From assembly GCF_016807185.1 (NCBI RefSeq), contig NZ_JAEVYN010000001.1, positions 682,001-746,000 of the forward strand: a DNA stretch of 64,000 nt. The letters are read 5' to 3'. Position 1 is the first letter of the stretch. Each line of letters opens with the position of its first letter. Positions 1-6,793 of the stretch are shown piece after piece. Both the position numbers and the translations under genes were made by a program. The DNA comes from Leptolyngbya sp. Cla-17 (GTDB lineage Bacteria; Cyanobacteriota; Cyanobacteriia; Leptolyngbyales; Leptolyngbyaceae). The notes below the pieces were generated by a model. It saw only the letters and a program-made list of their open reading frames with translations. It was not told where the DNA came from and ran no database searches.

Positions 1-549
1 TAAGGCTTCGCTGAGGGGCATCCGGCGATCGCTCGGCAAATCTTCTTGCGATCGTCCATGTAAAAACTCAATCAGATCCAAAAATTGAAAAGAGTTAATG
101 ATCTGAGCATCTGGCAAACTGCTATCACCGAGCTTTTGTTCGAGTTGCCGCTTTTCTTCAGAGGTTAGGCTAGAACCTGCAATCCGCGATCGCCCCGGCT
201 GCCACGGAAACTGCTCCATCCACACATATGGAAACTGAATTAGGTAGCGAGGCTCCTGGGAACCTAGCATTTTTAGCAGCTTACCTTCCGTCAGAGCTTC
301 TCGAACTTCTTCTACAATCGCCTTCACTCGCTTCGGCTCAATGTGATGCAAGTGCCCCGTCATTCGGAGATTGTGTTCTTGCTCTAAATAAGTCATATAA
401 ATGGCACATTTTGCCGCCGTTGCTGCCGCGTCTAAAAACGCTCCGTGCCGATGCCCACCCGTTCGCATAGCGCTAAACGCTAAATAAAGCATGATTTGAT
501 CCATCGCACTTGGACTAAGGCGCTTGATCAAATCGATATCGTTAGTCAT
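1..549 (-). CDS. hetR: HetR, heterocyst-differentiation regulator/protease-like DNA-binding protein, C-terminus cut by window edge
   Basis: The minus-strand frame starts at the ATG at 549-547 and is open to the left edge, giving the first 183 residues of a family usually close to 299. I recognise HetR from stretches such as LIKRLSPSAMDQIMLYLAF, HRHGAFLDAAATAAKCAIYM and KMLGSQEPRYLIQ. Cys48, linked in the literature to disulfide dimerisation, is present. Serines at 153 and 180 align with the functionally important Ser152 and Ser179 of Anabaena HetR once a one-residue insertion near 141 is allowed. HetR is the master regulator of heterocyst formation, but it also occurs in non-heterocystous filamentous cyanobacteria, so it indicates a filamentous host rather than proven nitrogen-fixing cells. 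The hood domain and the C-terminal PatS-binding region lie outside the window. Confidence 0.95.
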   Translation of the reverse strand, partial: MTNDIDLIKRLSPSAMDQIMLYLAFSAMRTGGHRHGAFLDAAATAAKCAIYMTYLEQEHNLRMTGHLHHIEPKRVKAIVEEVREALTEGKLLKMLGSQEPRYLIQFPYVWMEQFPWQPGRSRIAGSSLTSEEKRQLEQKLGDSSLPDAQIINSFQFLDLIEFLHGRSQEDLPSDRRMPLSEAL

Positions 550-1193
550 GTTTAAACCGCTATTTCTCTAAAACCGTAACGCTATAAGTAGCTTGACACA
601 CTGCTTCTGCCCCATCATAGTTCCACTTTATTAACGACAAGCAATTTCTTGCAGACAGATAATAAGGTCGTAACTTATCTGCAAGGCGCTACAGCTTAGT
701 CATCTTAAATAAACATGCTTTGAAGCTTTTGCTTTTAGCCTACTAGCCACTAACATAGTATTCCCTGAATCTACTTGTATGCGGCGGATCTCGCTTCAAA
801 AATATCAGATTTTTTTAGTTTTAATTAAATCCAGTTTTTTCCTAGACCACTGCTGCTGTAGAGGTGTTGTTAGTTAGCTGACCTTGCCCTATTCATGTGA
901 CCTGGATCAGTCGGCACTTCACTATTATTTAAGCATTACAATATTGCATATTCTAGACAGAAGTAGGTTCTTATAAAACTCTCTAATTCTTTGTAAACAA
1001 CTTTCACTCACCTTCATCAGCCAATTATTCTTTAGTTGGGCTACGGTTAGTTATTAATCTCCGTAAAAAGCCTGATTTCTCTCATGCCTCGATTTATCAT
1101 ACTGAGGTGACAGTGTTTTTCAGGGTCTAGTGGGGCAATCTAAGCTGAACGCTTTTGCAGGTTCCCCATCTCCTATTGCAAGGTTTGTATCCC
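550..1193. other. Long intergenic region between divergent hetR and HD-GYP regulator
   Basis: About 640 bases between two divergently transcribed genes, with no convincing coding frame on either strand. It is AT-rich compared with its flanks and must contain the upstream regions of both genes. HetR genes commonly have long leaders with several promoters, so the length is expected. I could not assign a specific promoter or operator by eye. Confidence 0.5.
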
Positions 1194-2216
1194 GTGAATT
1201 ATCTCGATTCGGAACATCCAAAAGTTCTTGTGGTGGATGACCATCCCTCTAGCCGGATGACGGCCGCCGCGCTGTTATCCGTTGAAGGCTACGACGTGAT
1301 TGAAGCTGATAGCGGTCCTAATGCACTAGAAATAGTCAACTCTGGTAACCCAGATCTGATTTTACTAGATGTCATGATGCCAGGGATGGACGGTTTTGAA
1401 GTTTGCCGTCGTCTCAAACAAGATGAACAGACCCGACTGACCCCAATTGTATTCATCACGGCTTTGGACGATCGTCGCTCCCGATTGCGTGGCATTGAAG
1501 CCGGAGGCGATGATTTTTTGACCAAGCCGTTTGATCAGCTAGAGCTATCAGCTCGAGTGAAATCACTGATTCGGCAAAAGCGCATGAACGAAGACTTAGA
1601 TCATGCAGAGAAAGTCTTGTTCTCGATCGCACGCACCATTGAAAGCCGTGATCCTAATACCGGTGATCATTGTGAGCGCCTAGTCACTCGTGGAAAGGCC
1701 TTTGGCGAATTTTTAGGGCTAGCTCGTGGAGAAGTTCGCGATTTAATGTGGGGCGGCTATTTACATGACATTGGCAAAGTGGGCATTCCAGATGACGTTT
1801 TGTTAAAGCCAGGAAAACTCACCCCAGAGGAATGGGAAATTATGCGTCAGCATGTTTCTATTGGGGAGAAAATTTGCCAGCCTTTGAGGACAATGCGTGG
1901 AGTTGTTCCGATCATTCGCTCTCACCATGAGCGCTGGGATGGTTCTGGTTATCCTGATGGGCTGATTGGAGAGCAAATTCCACATTTAGCGCAGATCTTT
2001 CAATTAATTGATATTTACGATGCCCTAACTAGCGAACGTCCCTATAAGCGTGCCTTTACCCATGCCGAAGCACTGGCTATTTTGGATGAAGAAGCTGCAA
2101 AGGGCTGGCGTAATCCAGAGTTAATGGCGAAGTTTAAGACGTTTATTTTGTCAACGCTGCAAGAATCTGCTGTCACTGCTAACGCAATGAGTCAACCAGT
2201 GTCTTCTGCAGCATAA
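1194..2216 (+). CDS. Response regulator with HD-GYP domain (probable cyclic-di-GMP phosphodiesterase)
   Basis: A receiver domain is followed by an HD-GYP output domain. The receiver has VLVVDDH at the start, the phosphoacceptor Asp in LILLDVMMPGMDG and the TKPF lysine. The HD-GYP domain carries YLHDIGKVG (His204-Asp205 when counted from the upstream TTG at 1155), then HHERWDGSGYPDGL near 257. HD-GYP proteins hydrolyse c-di-GMP at a metal centre, and phosphorylation of the receiver would gate this. I prefer the GTG at 1194, which has AAGG about ten bases upstream and begins just before the receiver; a TTG at 1155 would add 13 residues. The gene is followed after 8 bp by an SDR gene, so the two may be cotranscribed. 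Confidence 0.88.
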   Translation: MNYLDSEHPKVLVVDDHPSSRMTAAALLSVEGYDVIEADSGPNALEIVNSGNPDLILLDVMMPGMDGFEVCRRLKQDEQTRLTPIVFITALDDRRSRLRGIEAGGDDFLTKPFDQLELSARVKSLIRQKRMNEDLDHAEKVLFSIARTIESRDPNTGDHCERLVTRGKAFGEFLGLARGEVRDLMWGGYLHDIGKVGIPDDVLLKPGKLTPEEWEIMRQHVSIGEKICQPLRTMRGVVPIIRSHHERWDGSGYPDGLIGEQIPHLAQIFQLIDIYDALTSERPYKRAFTHAEALAILDEEAAKGWRNPELMAKFKTFILSTLQESAVTANAMSQPVSSAA

Positions 2217-2224
2217 GTTTTAAT

Positions 2225-3184
2225 ATGAAAGCCTTGGTCACCGGAGCCAGCGGATTTACAGGGTCACACCTGGTTAAGGCACTTAGTCAACGTGGGGATA
2301 CTGTTGTTGGATTAGTCCGCAAGTCTAGCAACTTACAACGTCTAGCGAACTGTCAGATAGATCTGGTTTATGGAGAGATCAGCGATCGCGCTGCTCTAAA
2401 AGCTGCCATGTCTGGAATAGATGTGGTGTTTCATGTGGCGGCTTATGTGGAGTTAGGCATTGTCAACGAAGCGGAAATGGTGCGGGTCAATGTGGAAGGT
2501 ACCCGTGCGATCGTGGAAGCAGCACAAACGGTAGGAGCCAAACTGGTCTATTGCAGCACCATCGGCATTTTTGGTGACACCAAAGGTGAAACGGTTGATG
2601 AAACTTTTGTACGCCAACAGCAAGGATTTTCTTCTGCTTACGATCGCACCAAGTACAATGCGCAACAGCTGGTTGATCTCGCTGCTGCCCAAGGATTAAA
2701 CGCCATTAGCGTCTTACCATCTGGCATTTTTGGTGATGATGACCCTCATTTCGGTCCTGTTCTCCAGGCCTTTTTAAGAGGGCGCTTAAAGCTGTGGGCA
2801 GGAGGGCAAAGGGTGACAGGAATTGTGCATGTGGACGATTTGGCAACCGCCATGCTGCTAGCCGCTGAAAAAGGCAAGCCAGGGACGCATTACATCATTT
2901 CGGCTGGCGACCTAACTACCCGCGAGATGTTTGAAATTTTAGGGCAAGAAGCAGGAATTGCTGCCCCTGTCGATGCACCAGTTTGGCTGGTGCGCTTGCT
3001 CGGCAATCTGCTTGATCCTATTGGACGATTATTTTCTTGGCAGCCTCCCTTAAGCCGGGAGCGAGTTCATTATATCTACGATCGCTGTGTGCAAGTGGAT
3101 GCAACGAAAGCACGACAAGAACTCGGTTGGCAGCCGCGTTCTGTAGAGCAAACATTGAAAGACATAGTGAAAGCTAACTCTTAG
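2225..3184 (+). CDS. Extended SDR: NAD(P)-dependent epimerase / dihydroflavonol-4-reductase-like protein
   Basis: A 319-residue extended short-chain dehydrogenase. The N-terminus has the Rossmann motif VTGASGFTGSHLV for NAD(P). The active-site Tyr139-x3-Lys143 lies in SAYDRTKYNAQQL, with the catalytic serine upstream in VYCSTIGIFG. The sequence resembles sugar epimerases of the hopanoid-associated HpnA group and DFR-like reductases, and I cannot tell which substrate is used. No other hopanoid gene is in the window. It starts 8 bp after the HD-GYP regulator and ends 140 bp before a strong palindrome that probably terminates transcription. Confidence 0.85.
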   Translation: MKALVTGASGFTGSHLVKALSQRGDTVVGLVRKSSNLQRLANCQIDLVYGEISDRAALKAAMSGIDVVFHVAAYVELGIVNEAEMVRVNVEGTRAIVEAAQTVGAKLVYCSTIGIFGDTKGETVDETFVRQQQGFSSAYDRTKYNAQQLVDLAAAQGLNAISVLPSGIFGDDDPHFGPVLQAFLRGRLKLWAGGQRVTGIVHVDDLATAMLLAAEKGKPGTHYIISAGDLTTREMFEILGQEAGIAAPVDAPVWLVRLLGNLLDPIGRLFSWQPPLSRERVHYIYDRCVQVDATKARQELGWQPRSVEQTLKDIVKANS

Positions 3185-3324
3185 CTTTGGCGTATAGATT
3201 TGGCAACTTTACCAATCGATCTTCTGAATGGATTGTTGTGCTTGTCCACTGCAAGACTTAACTCCACCATCTGACAAGATAGACGAGCGAATGGATGCAC
3301 CTTCTATCAATAAAGTAAATATGT

Positions 3325-3368
3325 ATCAGATAAAAGCAGTGCTGATATCAGCACTGCTTTTATCTGAT
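3325..3368. terminator. Perfect 44-bp palindrome, probable bidirectional terminator between convergent genes
   Basis: Two 22-nt arms, starting ATCAGATAAAAGCAGTGCTG, are exact reverse complements with no spacer; the dyad axis is between 3346 and 3347. In RNA this would form a long stem with a minimal loop. It sits between the convergent SDR gene (ends 3184) and a minus-strand small gene (ends 3382), where a shared terminator is expected. The arms contain AAAA/TTTT but no long U tract outside the stem, so termination is an inference. Confidence 0.6.
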
Positions 3369-3381
3369 GAGTCGATATAGA

Positions 3382-3582
3382 TTAATTTATTTGTCGAGAG
3401 ATTAGCTTTTCAAAATTAGCTTGGGTTTGCTGTAGCAATTGCTCTCGGCTATCGGTCACTTGGGTTAACTGTGGAACCAGGTTGCGAGCCTGTAGACTCA
3501 TATGAAGCTGAAGATGAGCAACATATTCACTAATATCTTCTCGATCAGAAGAATGTAAAGCTTGATGTGAGCGCGAATCCAA
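3382..3582 (-). CDS. Small hypothetical helical protein (66 aa)
   Basis: I do not recognise this 66-residue protein. It is hydrophilic, rich in Gln, Ser and Leu, has no membrane segment, and is probably mostly alpha-helical (the region LQARNLVPQLTQ to the end). The TTG start at 3582 is chosen because GGGAAAAGGAG, a strong ribosome-binding site, ends seven bases upstream; no ATG has comparable support. It converges on the upstream SDR gene across the 44-bp palindrome. Clean Shine-Dalgarno spacing supports a real gene, but function is unknown. Confidence 0.6.
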   Translation of the reverse strand: MDSRSHQALHSSDREDISEYVAHLQLHMSLQARNLVPQLTQVTDSREQLLQQTQANFEKLISRQIN

Positions 3583-3803
3583 GAGTGTTCTCCTTTTCCC
3601 AAACTCTGCAAGACGGTTCTATGCAAATAAACCTAACACGGAGACTAATTCACCTGGCACATTCGCAACGAAGTTTAATGCTTGCTCCTCGATTTATTAA
3701 AAGCGCGTGAAATTTTTCGACGCTCGTATCGCTGAACCGATAACACCTATTCATTCGCGATCACCCTTTCCGCTCAGCTTATGTTATTCTGATAAATCAT
3801 CAC

Positions 3804-3877
3804 GGACGCATAGCTCAGTTGGTTAGAGCACCACGTTGACATCGTGGGGGTCTCCCGTTCGAGTCGGGATGTGTCCA
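3804..3877 (+). tRNA. tRNA-Val (anticodon GAC)
   Basis: A 74-nt cloverleaf without encoded CCA. The 7-bp acceptor stem pairs GGACGCA with TGTGTCC with one G-U pair, and A is the discriminator. The D-arm has TAGCTCAGTTGGTTAGAGCA, the anticodon stem-loop is CCACG-TTGACAT-CGTGG with anticodon GAC, and the T-arm is CCCG-TTCGAGT-CGGG. The gene is intact although a CAST end begins only 7 bp past its 3' end. It contains the sequence targeted by the neighbouring guide RNAs. Confidence 0.96.
3822..3842 (+). other. Predicted CAST attachment target: GTT PAM plus 18-bp protospacer inside tRNA-Val
   Basis: Positions 3825-3842 (AGAGCACCACGTTGACAT) are identical to the spacer of the minus-strand guide at 4021-4038. 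The three bases before the protospacer, 3822-3824, are GTT, fitting the GTN PAM known for Cas12k. From 3825 to the last base before the transposon end (3884) is exactly 60 bp, matching the 60-66 bp PAM-to-insertion spacing described for ShCAST. The protospacer covers the D-arm 3' side and the anticodon arm, so it is conserved by tRNA function. Confidence 0.85.
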
Positions 3878-3884
3878 TTTTTGT

Positions 3885-4020
3885 TGTACAGTGACTAATT
3901 AAATGTCGTCGGTGACAAATTAGTGTCGTCGGTGACAAATTAGTGTCGTCGGTGACAAATTAGTGTCGTCATGACAGATTGATGTCGTCAAACTAGTAGT
4001 GACAAATTAATGTCGCCAAA
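3885..4020 (+). mobile_element. Type V-K CAST (Tn7-like) transposon end, copy 1, adjacent to tRNA-Val
   Basis: The segment opens with TGTACAGTGAC, the terminal sequence of Cas12k-associated Tn7-like transposons. TnsB-site-like units of about 20 bp follow, of the form GTGACAAATTAGTGTCGTCG: at 3891 (variant), 3912, 3932 and 3952 in tight tandem, then diverged at 3971 and 3999. The five bases before the end are TTTGT (3880-3884), the candidate target duplication. I found no inverted partner end followed by TTTGT in the window. Guided V-K insertion is known to place the left end nearest the target, but the guide/array next door is typical of the right-end neighbourhood, so I leave the end unnamed. 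Confidence 0.85.
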
Positions 4021-4069
4021 ATGTCAACGTGGTGCTCTCTTTCAACCCGCTTTAAAGTTTTCCGACCTA
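4021..4069 (-). ncRNA. Delocalised homing crRNA, copy 1 (tRNA-Val-targeting)
   Basis: Read on the minus strand, a diverged repeat of about 31 nt (4069-4039) ends in CGGGTTGAAAG and is followed directly by AGAGCACCACGTTGACAT (4038-4021), an 18/18 match to tRNA-Val. Match to the tRNA stops after base 18. A GGGTTGAAAG 3' end is what I recall for the ShCAST repeat. In V-K CASTs, an atypical short repeat and short spacer set apart from the main array guide chromosomal homing next to tRNA genes. The first bases of the diverged repeat are placed by comparison with copy 2, which also starts TAGG and is 31 nt. Confidence 0.82.
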
Positions 4070-4104
4070 GTTTGAGTTGCAGGATTTCTAATCGTTGCAA
4101 CCGC

Positions 4105-4265
4105 CTTTCAACCTGCCCTAATTGGGACAGGTGATTGCGACGATAGATTGGGTTAACGTCTGGAATGAGGTTCAATCTTTCAACCTGCCTCAGAAAGGAC
4201 AGGTGATTGCGACATGGAAGCACTCGCCTCCATCGCACCAACTAAACTAACTTTCAACCTGCCTC
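4105..4265 (-). CRISPR. Remnant CRISPR array, 37-nt repeats (two full, one partial), transcribed leftward
   Basis: Two 37-nt repeats occupy 4105-4141 and 4177-4213; a third is cut after 15 nt (4251-4265) where transposon end copy 2 begins. In the sense (minus) orientation they begin GTCGCAATCACCTGTC and end CAGGTTGAAAG, with ACCTG/CAGGT able to pair. The repeats differ only in the seven central bases. Spacers are 4142-4176 (35 nt) and 4214-4250 (37 nt); a further spacer probably lies between 4104 and about 4070, before the homing crRNA repeat. No cas gene, leader or tracrRNA is present nearby. Spacer targets are unknown. Confidence 0.78.
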
Positions 4266-4383
4266 TGTACAGTGCCAGATTAAATGTCGTCGAGACAAAT
4301 TAGTGTCGTCGGTGCCAAATTCTAGTCGTCATGACAGATTGATGTCGTCAAACTACTAATGACAAATTAATGTCGTTGGGATT
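4266..4383 (+). mobile_element. Type V-K CAST transposon end, copy 2 (direct orientation)
   Basis: A second TGTACAGTGCC terminus lies in the same orientation as copy 1, directly abutting the truncated CRISPR repeat at 4265. TnsB-like units follow in degraded form (GACAAATTAGTGTCGTCGG near 4294, TGACAGATTGATGTCGTC at 4332, GACAAATTAATGTCG at 4360). The copy aligns with 3885-4020 along its length but lacks one 20-bp unit and carries more substitutions, so it looks older. Because both ends point the same way, this pair alone cannot form a mobilisable mini-transposon. Confidence 0.75.
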
Positions 4384-4429
4384 TCAACGTGGTGCTCTCT
4401 TTCAACCCGCTTTTCTTTGCGATGCCCTA
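4384..4429 (-). ncRNA. Delocalised homing crRNA, copy 2 (decayed)
   Basis: On the minus strand a 31-nt diverged repeat (4429-4399) ends CGGGTTGAAAG and is followed by AGAGCACCACGTTGA (4398-4384), 15 of 15 identical to tRNA-Val. Base 16 is a mismatch and bases 17-19 match again. The stretch 4384-4413 is identical to 4024-4053 of copy 1. Same organisation as copy 1 (end, spacer, repeat) supports a duplicated or twice-inserted element. Confidence 0.72.
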
Positions 4430-4498
4430 AAAGCCAGACTCAAAGCCGCACTAGATGAGAGCAACACCGTAATAGAAGTTACCGTACGGCGGGTTTAG
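4418..4498 (+). pseudogene. Possible C-terminal fragment of an unidentified gene
   Basis: Immediately after the second guide, an open frame of 26 codons reads CDALKARLKAALDESN, then TVIEVTVRRV and a TAG at 4496-4498. The composition looks like genuine protein (amphipathic helix plus a beta strand), but there is no start codon or ribosome-binding site; the upstream part is CAST repeat sequence. It may be the tail of a gene lost when the element was deleted. I do not recognise the family, and chance is not excluded. Confidence 0.25.
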
Positions 4499-4513
4499 CA
4501 GTGTAGAAACTCG

Positions 4514-4906
4514 TTACCCAAGAGACTCAGCCAAAGTCACCTTCGTTCGAGCTACCGAAAGCCGAATTCGCTCCAACTGTGATTCATAGGCAGCCTTCTG
4601 TTGTGGCGATGAGTCACCTGGGTTTGCCCTCAAAATTTGCTCGTAATAGCGAAAGATTTGAAATGCATAGCTGGCGGTTGCCACCTGTTCTTGAGACAGA
4701 GACTTAACGCGGTCAACCAAATCAGCACAAGTCGCCGAATAAGGGAGTACAAAAACATCGGCATACAGCGGCGGAAGCCTGTGCGATCGCGTGTTCAACT
4801 CATTTAATAGCTCTATAGCTTTCTCAGACAGCTCTCCATCAAAATCGGCCAGAGAATTGAGCAAGGTTAAGAGCAAGAACTTTGAACGTTTCTGCTTCAA
4901 TTTCAA
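4514..4906 (-). CDS. Hypothetical protein (130 aa), possibly 5'-truncated
   Basis: A mostly helical, soluble-looking protein without recognisable motifs; the central part contains KAIELLNELNTRSHRLPPLY and the C-terminal half is charged and probably helical. The only upstream start is a TTG at 4906, eight bases behind which there is no Shine-Dalgarno sequence, and the frame is closed by a TGA 21 bases upstream. It could therefore be a 5'-truncated remnant. It lies between the CAST relic and the nuclease gene and could be residual cargo. Function unknown. Confidence 0.4.
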   Translation of the reverse strand: MKLKQKRSKFLLLTLLNSLADFDGELSEKAIELLNELNTRSHRLPPLYADVFVLPYSATCADLVDRVKSLSQEQVATASYAFQIFRYYEQILRANPGDSSPQQKAAYESQLERIRLSVARTKVTLAESLG

Positions 4907-5113
4907 ATGGTAAAAGGGAATTCAACTTCTTCAAAATTTTAGCAAGTCTTAACCAGCAATCTTTTTTCAGGTGCTTTTACAATAGAGGATTAGTTTGCCA
5001 GTTTTTCTAGTCTAGAAAAGTGCTTCCTTGGTGAAATGCTTTTTTGATTTGCGCTGCATCATGTTTCTCCGGCACCACAAACAATTAGGACTGTTTCCTG
5101 TTACCGTGAAGGC

Positions 5114-6643
5114 ATGCTGATAGACGCAGAGCAGTTAATCAATTATCAACGCTGTCGTCGAAGGGCTTACTTGGACGTATATGGGGATCTTGACCAACGA
5201 GATTCTACAAACGAATATGTCTTAAAACTGGTCCAAGACAGCCAAGCAAATCAGCGAACTTTATTATCTAATCAACCGGCTGTGCAACCGGCTCACCCTG
5301 CTAAAGATTGGCAAGCGGCAGCGGCAGCAACACTGGATTTGATGCGTCAAGGGGTTGAGCGCATTCATCAAGGAGTGCTAATAACTGAGACAGAGAACGG
5401 GATGACTTTAAAGAGCAATCCTGATCTACTCGTGAAGCATCCAGGTATTTCTGATTTTGGAGATTGGCTGTATGTGCCAACGGAAATCAAACTAGGAAAA
5501 CGTCCCAAGTTGGAATATCAAGTGGCGGTTGCGTTTCATGCCATGGTGCTGGCGGAGGTGCAGGGATCGTGGATGGAAACGGCATGGTTGATGTTACGCG
5601 ATCGCGGAGCTTATTCAGTAGATCTGTGGGAAGTGCTGCCTCGAATGCAAGAAATTTTAGCTGAATGCACTCAAATGCTGGTGCAGCAGCAGGAGCCAGA
5701 GGTGTTCATTGCGCGAAGTCGCTGTAGCTTGTGCCATTGGTTGAGTTCTTGCCACGCGATCGCCAAAAATGATTACCACCTTTCCTTGCTGCCCGGTGTG
5801 ACGCCGACTCGTTATGTGCAGTTGCAAGCCTTAAACCTGCTGACTGTCAAAGCTTTAGCAGAAACAAAACCGAGCAATTTAGAGCCATTGCCAGGATTTG
5901 GTAAAGAAGCGGCTCATAAACTAGTGCGTCAAGCATTTTCTGTGATGCACGATCGCGCTCTGCTCATTGAAGAAAGCCTTTACCCCAACGGTAATAATGA
6001 CGCCAATCATTATTTAGAACTGCCTATTCATGAATCTCACGATTTCTTAGCAGAATTGCTGCCGACGGCTCCGATTGAACTCTATTTCGATATAGAAGCC
6101 GAGCCAACCTTAAATCTGATTTATTTACATGGAGTAGTGGTGGTGGATCGCCATGCCAATACGCAAACCTTTCATGCTTTGCTGGCAGAGCGTCCTGAAG
6201 ATGAAGCTTTAGTCTGGCAACAGTTATTAGAGTTGTTCAGGCTCTATCCTACAGCACCCATTTTTCATTTTTGTCCGTTTGAAGTGCAAACTGTAGAACG
6301 TCTTGCCAAGCTGTATGGCACTCCCCACTCGCACATAAAACCACTGCTGGCGCGCTTCGTAGATGTGCATGAACGGATCACTCGATTGGTGACGCTGCCG
6401 GTAGAAAGCTATGCCCTGAAGCAAATTGCCCGATGGCTAGGGTTTGAGTGGCGTGATCCGTCCGCCAATGGCGCTCAGTCAATCTGTTGGTATGCTCAAT
6501 GGCTCAGTACGGGCGATCGCGCTCACCTCAATGCCATCCTCACTTATAACGAAGACGATTGCCTCGCAACCCACCACATCAAAGAATGGCTGGTGGGTTT
6601 TTTAATGAAAGCTATTGCAGAGCAGTCAGCAGAATTAGCGTGA
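5114..6643 (+). CDS. TM0106-family RecB-like nuclease with C-terminal RNase H-like exonuclease domain
   Basis: A 509-residue two-domain protein. The N-terminal half is PD-(D/E)XK/RecB-like, with TEIKLGKRPKLEYQ as the E-x-K and Q region. Cys14 with Cys204, Cys207 and Cys213 (SRCSLCHWLSSC) is the spacing of the iron-sulfur cluster in Cas4/AddB-type nucleases. A helix-hairpin-like stretch (PLPGFGKEAAHKL) follows. The C-terminal half is a DEDD-type exonuclease: LYFDIEAEP (Asp326, Glu328) and YNEDDCLA (478-484). The family is annotated as a putative RecB-like nuclease; substrate and role are not established. The start ATG has GAAGG five bases upstream. It follows the CAST relic, but nothing shows it belongs to it. 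Confidence 0.85.
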   Translation: MLIDAEQLINYQRCRRRAYLDVYGDLDQRDSTNEYVLKLVQDSQANQRTLLSNQPAVQPAHPAKDWQAAAAATLDLMRQGVERIHQGVLITETENGMTLKSNPDLLVKHPGISDFGDWLYVPTEIKLGKRPKLEYQVAVAFHAMVLAEVQGSWMETAWLMLRDRGAYSVDLWEVLPRMQEILAECTQMLVQQQEPEVFIARSRCSLCHWLSSCHAIAKNDYHLSLLPGVTPTRYVQLQALNLLTVKALAETKPSNLEPLPGFGKEAAHKLVRQAFSVMHDRALLIEESLYPNGNNDANHYLELPIHESHDFLAELLPTAPIELYFDIEAEPTLNLIYLHGVVVVDRHANTQTFHALLAERPEDEALVWQQLLELFRLYPTAPIFHFCPFEVQTVERLAKLYGTPHSHIKPLLARFVDVHERITRLVTLPVESYALKQIARWLGFEWRDPSANGAQSICWYAQWLSTGDRAHLNAILTYNEDDCLATHHIKEWLVGFLMKAIAEQSAELA

Positions 6644-6650
6644 ACCCGTA

Positions 6651-6699
6651 AGGAAATAGGAAGCAGGGACGGGAGGCAGGAAAGGTAGAGAGTAGGGAT
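6651..6699. repeat. Purine-rich heptamer repeat (STRR-like)
   Basis: About seven degenerate 7-bp units beginning AGGAAAT AGGAAGC, all purine-rich on the plus strand, lie just after the nuclease gene. They belong to the same period-7 class as the repeats near 14.2, 18.7 and 23.6 kb. Confidence 0.55.
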
Positions 6700-6763
6700 G
6701 CTTGAGTTCCGAGCAGTTGGGTGGGACACTGAAGGAGGCGATCGCCCTCTGATTACCTGCACT

Positions 6764-6793
6764 AACTATATATTTATGAACTATATATTTATG
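6764..6793 (+). repeat. Two tandem copies of a 15-bp AT-rich unit
   Basis: AACTATATATTTATG occurs twice, back to back and identical. It lies about 185 bp upstream of the rodZ-like gene in a 335-bp gap (6644-6978) that has no other clear feature besides the purine-rich heptamers. A role in the rodZ promoter is possible but unproven. Confidence 0.7.

Noticed and set aside
228..470. An 80-codon plus-strand frame inside the hetR region
   Set aside because: It is the complement of the clear HetR coding frame.
3993..4241. An 82-codon minus-strand frame across the CAST relic
   Set aside because: It runs through transposon-end repeats, guide and CRISPR repeats, so its translation is an artefact of repeat sequence.
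3885..4429. Treating the two TGTACA ends as a mobilisable mini-CAST (MITE-like)
   Set aside because: The ends are in direct, not inverted, orientation, and no inverted partner with a TTTGT duplication was found in the window.
5114..6643. Nuclease as a Cas4-type component of the CAST system
   Set aside because: The four cysteines and RecB-like motif fit the TM0106 family with an extra RNase H-like domain, which occurs widely without CRISPR; adjacency alone is not evidence.
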